DNA from: Lachnoclostridium phytofermentans | GTDB lineage: Bacteria; Bacillota; Clostridia; Lachnospirales; Lachnospiraceae | Assembly: GCF_000733755.1 (NCBI RefSeq) | Contig: NZ_JPOF01000002.1 | Location: forward strand, 496,001-560,000 | Length of the DNA stretch: 64,000 bases | Direction of reading: 5' to 3' | Part shown: positions 35,883 to 45,224 of the stretch, one piece after another | Numbering within the stretch: the first letter of the stretch is position 1 | How the letters are laid out: every line of letters begins with the position of its first letter | Notes under the pieces: generated by a model | The model's database searches: none | What the model was told of the DNA's origin: nothing | The model's input: only the letters and a program-made list of their open reading frames with translations | Program-made: the position numbers and the translations under genes

Positions 35883-36878
35883 CTAGATAAATAATTTTTT
35901 TTCTATGTTTTGAAATAACTTAGGAGGTGGTGCTATTATCTTTTGATTACTTAGTTTATCTAGTTCTTTAGGAAGATTAGGAAATTCTAATCGATAGGAG
36001 TGAAGTAACTGGTGTTTTAATCCATATTGCTTTTGTAATTTTTTATTCAATGCTTCCTCTCCATATTTCATATCACCAATAATCGGATGCCCAATACTAC
36101 TTAAGTGAGCACGAATCTGATGAGTCTTCCCAGTAATTAATAACACCTCTAATAATGTATATCCATTTTTACTAATAATTGGTTTATATTCAGTTTCAAT
36201 AAAAGAACTCTCGCCATCTTTCAGGTCTTTCGCATAAATGGATACTTTATTTGTTTTCTCATCTTTTGCAAGATATCCTTCAATTCGCGCTCCCTTTGTC
36301 ATCATTCCTTTGACAATACAGCGGTAATATTTATGAAGGCTTCGATCCTGCAACCTAGCTGACATTTCCTGAAGTCCGAATAAGCTTTTTCCGGCAATTA
36401 CAATCCCACTCGTATTTCGGTCCAGCCGATTACATACCGAAGGCTTAAAGGTCGATAATTCCTCTTTTGTTAAGCTTCCCGTCTCTAAAAGATAAGCAAT
36501 TAATAACTCAACTAAAGAAACGTCTGTCTCTTTTGCACGCTGTGATAACATACCAATTGGTTTATTAATAATAACCACATGAGAATCTTCATATAGAACC
36601 TCTAGTTTCTCAGCGCTTTGATTCACCTTCGCATCCAGTTGATATGATTCTTTGAATCCTTCTATTGTCTCCTCCGATAAAAAAAGACGAACAATATCTC
36701 CCTCCGTGAGCTTTTCTGCCCCCTCTGCCTTCTTCCCATTTAAGGTGATGTTTTTCTTTCGAAGCATTTTATAAAAAAAACTTTTGGGAGCCTTGTTAAG
36801 GTATTTTACTAGAAACTTATCAAGTCTTTGACCTGCTTCATTTTTTACAATAGTGATTTCTCTCACTTTTTTTAACAT
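35883..36878 (-). CDS. RluA-family pseudouridine synthase with S4 domain
   Basis: 331 residues. S4 RNA-binding domain at the N-terminus (GQRLDKFLVKYLNKAPKSF), then the RluA catalytic domain with VCNRLDRNTSGIVIAGKS (Asp nucleophile) and TGKTHQIRAHLSSIGHPI. Probably acts on 23S rRNA; RluC or RluD identity cannot be settled by eye. The first ATG at 36878 abuts AAAGG; a GTG four codons in (36866) is an alternative start. Confidence 0.92.
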   Translation of the reverse strand: MLKKVREITIVKNEAGQRLDKFLVKYLNKAPKSFFYKMLRKKNITLNGKKAEGAEKLTEGDIVRLFLSEETIEGFKESYQLDAKVNQSAEKLEVLYEDSHVVIINKPIGMLSQRAKETDVSLVELLIAYLLETGSLTKEELSTFKPSVCNRLDRNTSGIVIAGKSLFGLQEMSARLQDRSLHKYYRCIVKGMMTKGARIEGYLAKDEKTNKVSIYAKDLKDGESSFIETEYKPIISKNGYTLLEVLLITGKTHQIRAHLSSIGHPIIGDMKYGEEALNKKLQKQYGLKHQLLHSYRLEFPNLPKELDKLSNQKIIAPPPKLFQNIEKKLFI

Positions 36879-36990
36879 CCTTTACTATTAATCTATCAAC
36901 AAGCATCATAAGATTGTTACTTCTTACATACGCATAAAATCATCTATATCTCAGAAAAGAATTTTGAACACGAAAAATGGTAAAACTATA

Positions 36991-37557
36991 TTAAACCATG
37001 AAGGACAGCAATAAGTTGGTCAGTGCCTTTTCTTCCTCTTCTTTCAGTGCAATCACATTCCCCTGATTAACACGCTGGATAAATTTATTCTCATCCTTTA
37101 ATATTGTAACCTTCACTGGTAAACCTTGCTTTTTAAAGCTCTCTATCAAATATTTTTCCATGTAATCTTTCTTTACTTTCTCTTTCCTAATGAGTCCATA
37201 TACCTGATTTCCAACAACCGTAAGAAAATCCAGATTCATTACCTTATCTGGTGAAGTAAATACAACATCCGTATAGAGGCATTCTTTCCTACTTAATTGC
37301 CCCTCTATTCTCTGATAAATCTCATCGGGAACAGAAGTATACGGTGCAATGATGATAAAACCAACTAACTGCTTTGCAGCTGGTAATACACAAAGAACTG
37401 CTAGAATTGTAAATATGTTGGTTTTCTCCCACTTATTAAGAGCTAAACCTAGGATAAAGATAGCTGCAGCTACCAAAAACATAGTCAGTGACTTTATAAA
37501 CTGAACTTTTTTACGATACCTAATATAGCCGTGTTCTCCCTTTTTGATTTTATTCAT
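36991..37557 (-). CDS. uncharacterised two-helix membrane protein
   Basis: 188 residues from ATG 37557, which has GGAG six bases upstream. Two hydrophobic segments near the N-terminus (SLTMFLVAAAIFILGLAL and IFTILAVLCVLPAAKQLVGF) are followed by a soluble domain of about 120 residues with many Lys/Glu. I recognise no catalytic motif. It sits between an RluA-type synthase and a HAD phosphatase, which does not suggest a role. Confidence 0.8.
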   Translation of the reverse strand: MNKIKKGEHGYIRYRKKVQFIKSLTMFLVAAAIFILGLALNKWEKTNIFTILAVLCVLPAAKQLVGFIIIAPYTSVPDEIYQRIEGQLSRKECLYTDVVFTSPDKVMNLDFLTVVGNQVYGLIRKEKVKKDYMEKYLIESFKKQGLPVKVTILKDENKFIQRVNQGNVIALKEEEEKALTNLLLSFMV

Positions 37558-37660
37558 CCGTATCTCCATTCTTCCGTACATTTATTGTTAGCTCTAATAT
37601 CGTAGATTCCCAAACATGAATACAAACTAGCATAACTAGATAATCTAGCACGGAGTACCT

Positions 37661-38311
37661 CTATTCTTTCGATACCTCATCAAATGATTTTATAAAGTAA
37701 TCCGCTAATCTCTTCTTTTCCTCCTCAATTGGTACGGAGAACTCATCCCAAACAGCACAAACCTTCATATTAGCATTTTTTCCTGCTAAGATTCCTTGAG
37801 GAATATCTTCAAACACCAGACAGTTTTCTGGCTCAACGGAAAGCTTCTTTGCAACATATAGGTAAATATCTGGTGACGGTTTTCCCTTGGCTACCTCACA
37901 AGAAGTATGAACGGCATCAAAATACTGTTCCACATCAAGCCCTTTTAGCACCGCACTGGCAAGCTCCCTAGAATTGCTGGTTGCAATTCCCGTTTTTATA
38001 TTATTTTCTTTTAGGTATTGTAAAAACTTAAGTGCTCCTTGTTTCAATGGAACTTCATTTGTATATTTTTCATATGCCATCTCATTCCAAGCATCTTTAA
38101 TTTCTTCCACGGAAGGTTCTAACTGAAACCGTTCTTTAAAATATACCGCAGTTTCAGAAAAACTCATTCCTTCAATTTCTCGTTGTAGATTTTCGGGCAA
38201 ATCAATTCCAAATCTACTTAAGTATTCCACATCGATTGCCTTCCACATCCACATGGAGTCAACTAAAGTACCATCTAAATCAAAAATAACCGCATTTATA
38301 TTCTTTAACAT
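37661..38311 (-). CDS. HAD-superfamily phosphatase (beta-phosphoglucomutase-like)
   Basis: 216 residues with HAD motif I IFDLDGTLVDSMWMW, motif II TSNSRELA, motif III lysine in KGKPSPDIYL and motif IV VFEDIPQGILAG. The cap is the small helical type found in beta-PGM, phosphoglycolate or pseudouridine-5'-phosphatase-like enzymes. The substrate cannot be fixed. GAGGGAG precedes the ATG. Confidence 0.87.
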   Translation of the reverse strand: MLKNINAVIFDLDGTLVDSMWMWKAIDVEYLSRFGIDLPENLQREIEGMSFSETAVYFKERFQLEPSVEEIKDAWNEMAYEKYTNEVPLKQGALKFLQYLKENNIKTGIATSNSRELASAVLKGLDVEQYFDAVHTSCEVAKGKPSPDIYLYVAKKLSVEPENCLVFEDIPQGILAGKNANMKVCAVWDEFSVPIEEEKKRLADYFIKSFDEVSKE

Positions 38312-38393
38312 GATAACTCCCTCTATATAACTTTAGCATGCGTACCTATTTCAATAATCTAAATTTCTGCTTACCTTAGTACTTTCTTAGATT

Positions 38394-38415
38394 AAAACAG
38401 GGAATGCACCTGTTT
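38394..38415 (-). terminator. weak terminator after the RsuA-type synthase gene
   Basis: AAACAGG/CCTGTTT stem of 7 bp with a short loop followed by TTTTAATC on the minus strand, about 65 bp after the stop. Confidence 0.45.
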
Positions 38416-38479
38416 ATATTTTCATTCTTATCTCATACTACCCTTAACCAAGCAAAGTAGTAATTACACATGTTCAAAT

Positions 38480-39202
38480 TTATTTGCTACTTCGTAATGC
38501 CTTGATTTCATCTTCCGTAAGCTCGCGATATTCCCCGAGTGAAAGATTCTCATCAAGGTTAAGACTCCCCATAGATATACGTTTTAAGTATACCACTTCA
38601 TTCTTAACCGCTTCAAACATTCGCTTAATTTGATGAAATTTTCCTTCTCGAATGGTCACATAAGCTTCTCGCTCTGAGACACGTTTTAAAACAGCTGGTA
38701 AGGCAGTAAATTCCTCATCAATGGTAAGTCCAGATGCAAATGCTTCTTCATCTTCTTTTTTAAGAGGATCACGAAGTCTTGCAAAATAAACTTTATCTAC
38801 ATGTTTTTTCGGACTTAAAAGCTGATGCGCTAAATCGCCATCATTTGTTATAATTAAAAGTCCCTCGGTATCCTTGTCTAAGCGTCCTACAGGGAAAAGA
38901 TCTTTTCTCTTTGCTTCCTCTATTAAATCAACAACGGTTGTCTGTTTCTTATCATTGGATGCAGACACAACTCCAGCGGGCTTATTTAACATATAATACT
39001 CTAGATGAACGTAGGATAGCTCTCTGCCATCCACGGAGATTCTATCTTGATTACTATTTACCTTAGTTTCTGGCACAATGATGGTATTCCCGTTGACCAT
39101 TACTCTTCCCTTTCGAATCAGCTGCTTTACCTCTGTTCTAGTTCCAACTGATAAATCTGCAAGGTATTTATCTAGTCTTAACATCGAATTTGATTTACTC
39201 AT
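38480..39202 (-). CDS. RsuA/RluB-family pseudouridine synthase
   Basis: 240 residues. S4 domain (LRLDKYLADLSVGTRTEVKQ) followed by the catalytic domain with FPVGRLDKDTEGLLIITNDG and the KFHQIKRMFEAVKNEVVYL end. Most like the 16S rRNA Psi516 synthase RsuA by size and motif. GGGAGGCAGGG precedes the ATG. Confidence 0.9.
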   Translation of the reverse strand: MSKSNSMLRLDKYLADLSVGTRTEVKQLIRKGRVMVNGNTIIVPETKVNSNQDRISVDGRELSYVHLEYYMLNKPAGVVSASNDKKQTTVVDLIEEAKRKDLFPVGRLDKDTEGLLIITNDGDLAHQLLSPKKHVDKVYFARLRDPLKKEDEEAFASGLTIDEEFTALPAVLKRVSEREAYVTIREGKFHQIKRMFEAVKNEVVYLKRISMGSLNLDENLSLGEYRELTEDEIKALRSSK

Positions 39203-39285
39203 CCCTGCCTCCCGTCTCGTACGTAATTATATTAATATATCACATCATATGTCATCTTCTACATACATTCTATTCGAATTTCATA

Positions 39286-40752
39286 CTACATCCAACGCCA
39301 GCCCGGTAAATACTTATTCTTAAAACTTCCTTTATTATACTTACCAAACCCAAGCGGATACCCATCGACACAAACTAAAATCCATCCATCTTTACATTCC
39401 TTTTTAATCTCAATTGATTCACATTTAAGATAACGTATCACATCCTCATCCTTGGAGGAGAGATTATAGATATTATCATATTCTGAAGCTTTTAGTGCAC
39501 AAGCTAATGCCTGACTTGGTTCAAATCGATTCTTTTTCATCTCTCCTAATAATAATCCAGAACGTAGAATTCGCAGTCCTTTTAAATCTACCAAGTCTTC
39601 TGGTAAAAGATAGAGACGATCTTCTTTTACTGTTATTCGATTGAGGTCAATTGGTAAGCGAAGTTTTTGAAAAAATTCCTTTGCTTCTTCCGATATCTGT
39701 TTTGTTTCCTTTGCTGGTACACGGTATGGCTCATGGTGGCTACTAGAAGCAGTTTCCTTCTTACGAAGCAGAGCCACATAGTGCCCCTCCCCTTCAATTC
39801 TCTGTGGCCATAGACGCAGGGTATGAACCAATTCCTTTGGTCCTTCTACCCATTCTGGTTTACCAAAATCAAATCCCTCATAAGAAACATGATTCCGTTC
39901 TTTCATGTTCTCCAAGCGAACCCTATCTTCTTCTCGAAGCGGATACTCTGGCTGATTCTCTAAGGAATTCCAGATTGCTGGAACTATCTCCATCTCTGGT
40001 TCTTCTTCGAGTAAAAATTTAACTGTGCCTTCATTCTCTTCTTTTGAGAAGGTACATGTGGAATAAAGCAGATATCCCCCTGGCTTAAGCATCTTTGCAG
40101 CCAATAGTATAATCTCTTTTTGTAGTTTATTATAATAATCCACGCCGTACTGTTCCCAGTTCTTCATAATGGCTGGGCTCTTTCGAAACATACCTTCTCC
40201 AGAACACGGAGCATCTACTAATATTTTATCAAAATATCCTGTAAAGGTATTGACTAGTTTTGCTGGTGCTTCACTCACTACTACTGGATTTCTAACTCCA
40301 AATAGTTCTATATTTTTTAATAGTGCTTTTGCTCTGGAATTACTGATGTCATTGGCAACTAAAACGCCCTCTCCTTGTAACTTCGCAGCTAATTCTGTAC
40401 TCTTACCACCAGGAGCTGCACATAAATCAAGTACTTTATCCCCTGGTTCTACCGGAAGTAAGCTTGCTGGAGTCATAGCACTTGGTTCTTGTATATAGTA
40501 TAATCCACCAAAATAATAAGGATGTCTTGCTGGCTGTTCTTTCTCTGGATAATAATAGCCATTCGGAATAAAGGGAACACGTTTTATCTCATAGGGACTT
40601 ATTTTTTCAAATTCCTCATTGTTTAATTTTAGTGTATTAATGCGAAGTCCACCTCGGTGTTTTTCCTCATAGCATTTTTCATATGCTTCATATTCGTCAG
40701 AAAGCATCTCCTGCATTCTTTTTTTAAACTCTTCCGGTAATCTTATATTCAT
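39286..40752 (-). CDS. RsmF/RsmB-like rRNA m5C methyltransferase (NOL1/NOP2/Sun family)
   Basis: 488 residues. SAM motif DLCAAPGGKSTELAAKL, motif IV DAPCSGEGMFRK and the motif VI cysteine in YSTCTFSKEENEG give the two-cysteine m5C mechanism. The C-terminal 150 residues form an RsmF-type accessory domain. In Firmicutes these enzymes modify 16S rRNA, but the exact cytosine cannot be read here. AAAGG precedes the ATG. Confidence 0.9.
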   Translation of the reverse strand: MNIRLPEEFKKRMQEMLSDEYEAYEKCYEEKHRGGLRINTLKLNNEEFEKISPYEIKRVPFIPNGYYYPEKEQPARHPYYFGGLYYIQEPSAMTPASLLPVEPGDKVLDLCAAPGGKSTELAAKLQGEGVLVANDISNSRAKALLKNIELFGVRNPVVVSEAPAKLVNTFTGYFDKILVDAPCSGEGMFRKSPAIMKNWEQYGVDYYNKLQKEIILLAAKMLKPGGYLLYSTCTFSKEENEGTVKFLLEEEPEMEIVPAIWNSLENQPEYPLREEDRVRLENMKERNHVSYEGFDFGKPEWVEGPKELVHTLRLWPQRIEGEGHYVALLRKKETASSSHHEPYRVPAKETKQISEEAKEFFQKLRLPIDLNRITVKEDRLYLLPEDLVDLKGLRILRSGLLLGEMKKNRFEPSQALACALKASEYDNIYNLSSKDEDVIRYLKCESIEIKKECKDGWILVCVDGYPLGFGKYNKGSFKNKYLPGWRWM

Positions 40753-40811
40753 GTATTGTAACCTTTCTATTCTTATATCTTAGTAATATGACGTGCCACT
40801 ATAACTATAAT

Positions 40812-40893
40812 AAAAGGTACGCTTGCGAACTTTTTATTGTCATGAATAAGAAAAAGTACGCTTCGCGCACTTTTCCTTGTTTGAATAAAAATG
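40812..40893 (-). repeat. tandem pair of the dispersed 3'-flank palindrome
   Basis: Two copies lie head to tail after the alarmone synthetase gene. The full copy (40845-40893) reads on the plus strand ATAAGAAAAAGTACGC-TTC-GCGCACTTTTCCTTGT then TTGAATAAAAATG. A shorter copy is at 40812-40848. The arms CGC/GCG and AAAAG/CTTTT are conserved with the copies at 53622 and 58717. Confidence 0.65.
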
Positions 40894-40914
40894 CCAAAGG
40901 CTCCTTAAATCTTC

Positions 40915-41718
40915 TTATCTAAGGCTCTGGGCCCGATAACCTTCGGAGATAATATCAAGCTCCTTATTAAATCGTTCCAACTGTTTTAAGTCTTCACTTT
41001 CATAGATACGAAAAAATTCATCTTGAATCTTTACAACTTCTCTTTTGTTTGCTACTTTATAAAGATTCTGTATGTTAGTCAAAATATCAGCTACAATATT
41101 CGCACGGATGTTAAAAGAGTTCTGAGCATCCATAATTTCACCGCGTACAGAGGACATCTCTGCATCTAAAGTCACGATTGCTTCTGCAGCTTTGTGTAGT
41201 CTCTGACGTAAATTGTCTGGCATATTTTGCTTGTACTTATATTGTAAGGAATGTTCTACGGTAGCCCAAAAATTCATTGCTAATGTTCTTATCTGAATTT
41301 CAGCATGAATTTCTTTTGGTCCATAGAGTGTTTCAACACGATAAGAAATTATCATATGGAAACTTCGATATCCACTATCTTTTTTATGGGTAATATAGTC
41401 TTTTTCACTGACAACTGACATATCAGAACGATTTTTTATTAATTCCACTACTTTATAAATATCATCCACAAATTGACAAATAATTCGAATTCCAGCAATA
41501 TCTTCAATCTTTTCTTCGATATGATCTAATTCAATTGACTTTTTCTGAGCTTTCTCAAGGATACTTGAGATCGTCTTTACCCTTCCAGTAACCTGCTCAA
41601 TTGGAGAGTACATACCTGCTTTTCGATATGCCTCAATAATATGATTAAATTTCACCGTAAGCTCGTCAACAGCAAGAGCATATGGTTCCAGTATCTCTCT
41701 CCATAATTGTATTTCCAT
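40915..41718 (-). CDS. small alarmone synthetase (RelQ-like GTP pyrophosphokinase)
   Basis: 267 residues containing only the RelA/SpoT synthetase domain: VKTISSILEKAQKK, DIAGIRIICQF, the YITHKKDSGYRSFHMI G-loop region, EIQIRTLAMNFWATVEH, and a C-terminal helix for tetramer assembly. No HD hydrolase domain. Produces (p)ppGpp. It is 21 bp downstream of the first LCP gene and likely cotranscribed, linking cell-wall and stringent functions. GGGGGGT precedes the ATG. Confidence 0.92.
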   Translation of the reverse strand: MEIQLWREILEPYALAVDELTVKFNHIIEAYRKAGMYSPIEQVTGRVKTISSILEKAQKKSIELDHIEEKIEDIAGIRIICQFVDDIYKVVELIKNRSDMSVVSEKDYITHKKDSGYRSFHMIISYRVETLYGPKEIHAEIQIRTLAMNFWATVEHSLQYKYKQNMPDNLRQRLHKAAEAIVTLDAEMSSVRGEIMDAQNSFNIRANIVADILTNIQNLYKVANKREVVKIQDEFFRIYESEDLKQLERFNKELDIISEGYRAQSLR

Positions 41719-41739
41719 AGTGTACCCCCCTATACCTAA

Positions 41740-43278
41740 TTACTCAGCACCAAAAATAAAAGTGTGCAGCGCTTCTACATTTTTTTGCAAATTCGGTATA
41801 ATAACACTTTTTTTACTTATATACGCATCTTCAAATGCTCCATTGATTGGGATACGAAGCTGACCTAGCTCCGTTAATCCGATGTCTAGTGCTAGCTGTA
41901 TATAAGTCTCAAGCTCTTTCGCATCCAAATCCGTCGTCACCATTGGTAAGCAACTATACATAAGCGTAGCTAAGTCCCAATAATTTAGTGACTTATATTT
42001 ATTGAAAATAGCATCTAAAACAGTACGATGCCTAGAAGTTCTTCCAAAATCATTAAATTCTTTCGTTCCGCTGGCAACATCTCTAATTCGACAAAAACCA
42101 AGTGCTTGATTCCCATTCATATGATTAAGTCCAGCTGTTACAGTTCGATACTTAGGATTTGATATATAATTGGTAGTATTTAACCAATTTGCCTCCGTAG
42201 AGGTTAATGTAATATCAATCCCACCTAGCTTATCAATAATCTTTTCAAAATCATCAAATCCTACAAGGCAATATCCATCTAATTTTATATCAAAGTTTAA
42301 CTCAATCGTGTCAAATAACATCGGTATTCCACCGACAGCATACGCAGAATTTAACTTATCATCCTGAAAGCCCGGTATTTGAACATACATATCTCTCATT
42401 AATGATGTTAATTTAATGGATTTTTCTTTTGAATTTAGCGTTGCAATCATCATAACATCCGTACGTCCTCTGGAATTTCCAGAAAAAATTGCTTCTTCTC
42501 CAAGAAGCAGAATGTTAACAGCATAATCCTCATGTCTTATCGTTCCGTCATTTGCATTTAATTGTACATCTTCTTTATTTTTCTCTATATCATCATCCGT
42601 TGGAGCATCCGTAATATCTGGAATAATCTCCACCTTATGTCCACTGCCATCGTCATAATTAAACTTAGTAGCTGCAAAATTTGCTCCAAGACGAATTAAT
42701 AAATTCTGTCCTGTTTTTGTAAACAATAAGATACATCCAGAAAACAAAAGTACTCCAAGGGAAATTAAGATTGGTATCCCTATCTTTATAAATTGAATTC
42801 GTCTCTTCGATACCTTTGGGCTCTGTTCCTCTAAAGGTGATTCCATCGTTTTTTCTACTGCTAATTCTGGATCGATCTGTTTTGCTAATGATCTTGTAAT
42901 CTCTGAAATAATCTCTTCCTCTTCCCTACTTAACTTGTCAGTCAGCGTCACCTCTTCCTTCGCATCCATCAATTCTTGATTGACTATGCTATGTACTGCT
43001 TTTTCATAAAGCTCAAAATTATCATTTTCTTTCTCATTGCTTTCCACAAATTCAATTGCATTTTCATGAAATGTTTTAATATTATCATACGTGCTTTGTT
43101 TTAAATCTTTTTCCCTTACGGATGCCTCTATGTCGATCCACTGTATATCCTCGTTATGGTTCAGCTCAATCTGCTCTTCTGGTTCGTCCTCTAAAAAAGC
43201 GTTCTCTAGGTTTCTTTGAAACTCCTCATCATTGGATGGGTCAAACTCTTCCCAGGGTATGTCCGTTTTTCTTTTCAT
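41740..43278 (-). CDS. LytR-CpsA-Psr (LCP) family cell-wall glycopolymer ligase
   Basis: 512 residues. A long acidic cytoplasmic N-terminus (1-165) is followed by a single membrane helix (IGIPILISLGVLLFSGCILL) and the extracellular LCP domain. LCP motifs: RTDVMMIATLNSKEKSIKLT, SLMRDMYVQIPG, KLNSAYAVGG, and the Arg-rich NQALGFCRIRD and DFGRTSRHR. These attach teichoic-acid-like polymers to peptidoglycan. A paralogue lies 340 bp upstream. ATGGGAGAC precedes the start. Confidence 0.92.
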   Translation of the reverse strand: MKRKTDIPWEEFDPSNDEEFQRNLENAFLEDEPEEQIELNHNEDIQWIDIEASVREKDLKQSTYDNIKTFHENAIEFVESNEKENDNFELYEKAVHSIVNQELMDAKEEVTLTDKLSREEEEIISEITRSLAKQIDPELAVEKTMESPLEEQSPKVSKRRIQFIKIGIPILISLGVLLFSGCILLFTKTGQNLLIRLGANFAATKFNYDDGSGHKVEIIPDITDAPTDDDIEKNKEDVQLNANDGTIRHEDYAVNILLLGEEAIFSGNSRGRTDVMMIATLNSKEKSIKLTSLMRDMYVQIPGFQDDKLNSAYAVGGIPMLFDTIELNFDIKLDGYCLVGFDDFEKIIDKLGGIDITLTSTEANWLNTTNYISNPKYRTVTAGLNHMNGNQALGFCRIRDVASGTKEFNDFGRTSRHRTVLDAIFNKYKSLNYWDLATLMYSCLPMVTTDLDAKELETYIQLALDIGLTELGQLRIPINGAFEDAYISKKSVIIPNLQKNVEALHTFIFGAE

Positions 43279-43387
43279 AAAAGTCTCCCATTATGGCACC
43301 AACCTGCGATTTGGGCGCCAACACAATATTTTCACTCCTATAGATTGGAATATCATCCTTCGTTTTTTCAGCTTTAAATATGTAATT

Positions 43388-43416
43388 AGTATACCATATT
43401 TCCATTCATTTGTCCC
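43388..43416 (-). promoter_or_regulatory. promoter candidate for the first LCP gene
   Basis: GGGACA (43411-43416), 17-bp spacer, TATACT (43388-43393) with a TG extension. The leader to the gene contains a GGCGCC/GGTGCC hairpin at 43295-43319 close to the ribosome site. The rest of the gap is AT-rich, apart from the terminator at 43507. Confidence 0.55.
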
Positions 43417-43506
43417 TTTTTTTTCGAAATATGAAATATCTTTATATACATTTTTCCCAATTATAATAATATTTTCTATGAAAACTTTCCATAATCCCTA
43501 AAAAAA

Positions 43507-43540
43507 GCGGGGTAACTAAACTCTCGTCTAGCTACCTCAC
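43507..43540 (-). terminator. terminator of the second LCP gene
   Basis: GTGAGGTA-CTA arms pair with TAG-TACCCCGC around a short loop, followed by seven T on the minus strand. Confidence 0.75.
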
Positions 43541-43617
43541 TTTTCTGTGATTTGCCTATCTTCTTATACCGAATCTAAATTCTGTATTTATTAATTCCAC
43601 TAATTTCTACTTGTAGT

Positions 43618-44889
43618 TTAGTTTGGAGTATCAATGAGGACTTCTGGTGTAGGTGTTACTTCCTCATCTAAAAAGATGATACGGTACAATTCTTTAACAT
43701 TAGCTTCAAAATCCAACAATAATACAGAACCAACTTCATTTCTTCCAGCACTATACATTCCCTCTGCAGGAATACGATGGTTTTCAATTGTAAATATTCT
43801 GTTCTCTACAATTGCCTGTAATACCGAAGATATTTCTGAACCAGTTAAATCTGTTTTAATCAATGGTAAAATCTGATCCATAATTGACATTAATTCAAAT
43901 AAATTCTTTGACTTATACTCTTCAAAAATAGCATTCAATACTCGACGCTGACGAAGAGTTCTACCAAAGTCATTGTTTGCTCCTCCGAGTGTTACAACTT
44001 TTCTTACACGAGAGTATCCAAGTGCCTGATTACCATTTAAGTGGTTCATACCAGCCTTAACATTACGATATGCTGGGTTTGAAATATAGTTGGTTGTATT
44101 TAAATATCTTGCTTCTTCTGCACCAAGTTCAATATCAACTCCACCTAAAATATCGACAATGCTTTCAAAGGAATCAAAATTCACAGTTGCATAACCATCA
44201 ATCTTTATCTTGAAGTTTTGTTCTACTGTTTCTACCAATAGGTCCATTCCACCAAAGGCATAGGCTGCGTTTATCTTGTTTGAATTTTTACCAGGTATCT
44301 CAACGTAACAATCTCGCATGATAGAGGTTAATTTTATTGTATTATCCTTCTTATTTACAGATGCTATCATAATGGAGTCAGTACGTCCACCACCGCCTAT
44401 TTCTTCAACACCCGCAATTAAAAAGTTCGCGACATATTTTTCTTTTCTAAGATTAGGATCCGTATTTTCAAGATCCCCTTCATCATGGTCTCCAAAAATA
44501 TTACTTGGTTTTTTATTCTCAGCTTCCTCATTATCAATACGCCCAGATACATAACCACCCACTGCATTATATATTAAATTACGTCCAGCTGGTGTTCCAA
44601 CAATAAGGCCAACTGTGAGCAGTAATACACCTAAGATTGATAATGTTATAGTTAGTGCTTTTTTCTTGCCCTTTTTTTTAGTTTTATTATTACTCATCTC
44701 TTCCGTCGTTCCCCCTGCCTCTTGCATCAGTTCCTCGTTCACCTGTTGCTTTAACGATTCACTGATTTCACTCAAAAAATCATCTTGTGACTCCAGTTCC
44801 TCAGGCATCTCAATGCGATCCGGAAAAAAATCATCCTCCGAATCATTTCTATTATGTTGACCTCTTACTTTAACATCCTCGTCTTTCAT
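43618..44889 (-). CDS. LytR-CpsA-Psr (LCP) family protein, second paralogue
   Basis: 423 residues from ATG 44889, which has AGGGG six bases upstream (a TTG nine codons earlier is less likely). Acidic cytoplasmic N-terminus, Lys-rich stretch and one membrane helix (LTITLSILGVLLLTVGLIVG). The LCP domain has GRTDSIMIASVNKKDNTIKL, IMRDCYVEIPG, NQALGYSRVRK and DFGRTLRQR. Very similar architecture to the neighbouring LCP gene, suggesting duplication. It has its own terminator. Confidence 0.91.
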   Translation of the reverse strand: MKDEDVKVRGQHNRNDSEDDFFPDRIEMPEELESQDDFLSEISESLKQQVNEELMQEAGGTTEEMSNNKTKKKGKKKALTITLSILGVLLLTVGLIVGTPAGRNLIYNAVGGYVSGRIDNEEAENKKPSNIFGDHDEGDLENTDPNLRKEKYVANFLIAGVEEIGGGGRTDSIMIASVNKKDNTIKLTSIMRDCYVEIPGKNSNKINAAYAFGGMDLLVETVEQNFKIKIDGYATVNFDSFESIVDILGGVDIELGAEEARYLNTTNYISNPAYRNVKAGMNHLNGNQALGYSRVRKVVTLGGANNDFGRTLRQRRVLNAIFEEYKSKNLFELMSIMDQILPLIKTDLTGSEISSVLQAIVENRIFTIENHRIPAEGMYSAGRNEVGSVLLLDFEANVKELYRIIFLDEEVTPTPEVLIDTPN

Positions 44890-44921
44890 TTCATTCCCCT
44901 GTTCCCTTTCAATCAACGAAT

Positions 44922-44949
44922 GTTATCTTTGTAATACTTATTATGTCAA
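44922..44949 (-). promoter_or_regulatory. proximal promoter of the second LCP gene
   Basis: Perfect TTGACA (44944-44949), 16-bp spacer, GATAAC (44922-44927); a start would fall about 25 bp before the ATG. Confidence 0.6.
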
Positions 44950-45005
44950 TTTTTTATCTTATTTTTCTAATTAATAATTTCTTTTAAAAAAATGATAGCT
45001 TACAC

Positions 45006-45034
45006 ATAATACGACATTTATTTTAAAATGTAAA
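45006..45034 (-). promoter_or_regulatory. distal promoter of the second LCP gene
   Basis: TTTACA (45029-45034), 17-bp spacer, TATTAT (45006-45011). Together with the proximal site it suggests dual promoters. The remaining gap sequence holds the pepD terminator. Confidence 0.6.
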
Positions 45035-45128
45035 GTTAAGATTTTATGGCAAATATTAATTATCTCTGAACTAGATCACCTAAAGTATCAAATCGTAAGC
45101 CTTATCCCCTATGCTAATTTCCCAATCA

Positions 45129-45192
45129 AAAAGCTGCTCCCTGCCTAAAAAACAGAATGAAAATCCTTTTTTTAAGCGGGGAAAGCAGCTTC
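45129..45192 (-). terminator. terminator of pepD
   Basis: AAGCTGCT-CCC-GC arm pairs with GC-GGG-AGCAGCTT across a loop of about 25 nt, followed by TTTTTG on the minus strand. Confidence 0.8.
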
Positions 45193-45224
45193 ACCGATGC
45201 ATATTTTCTGGTGTTTTCTTATTT

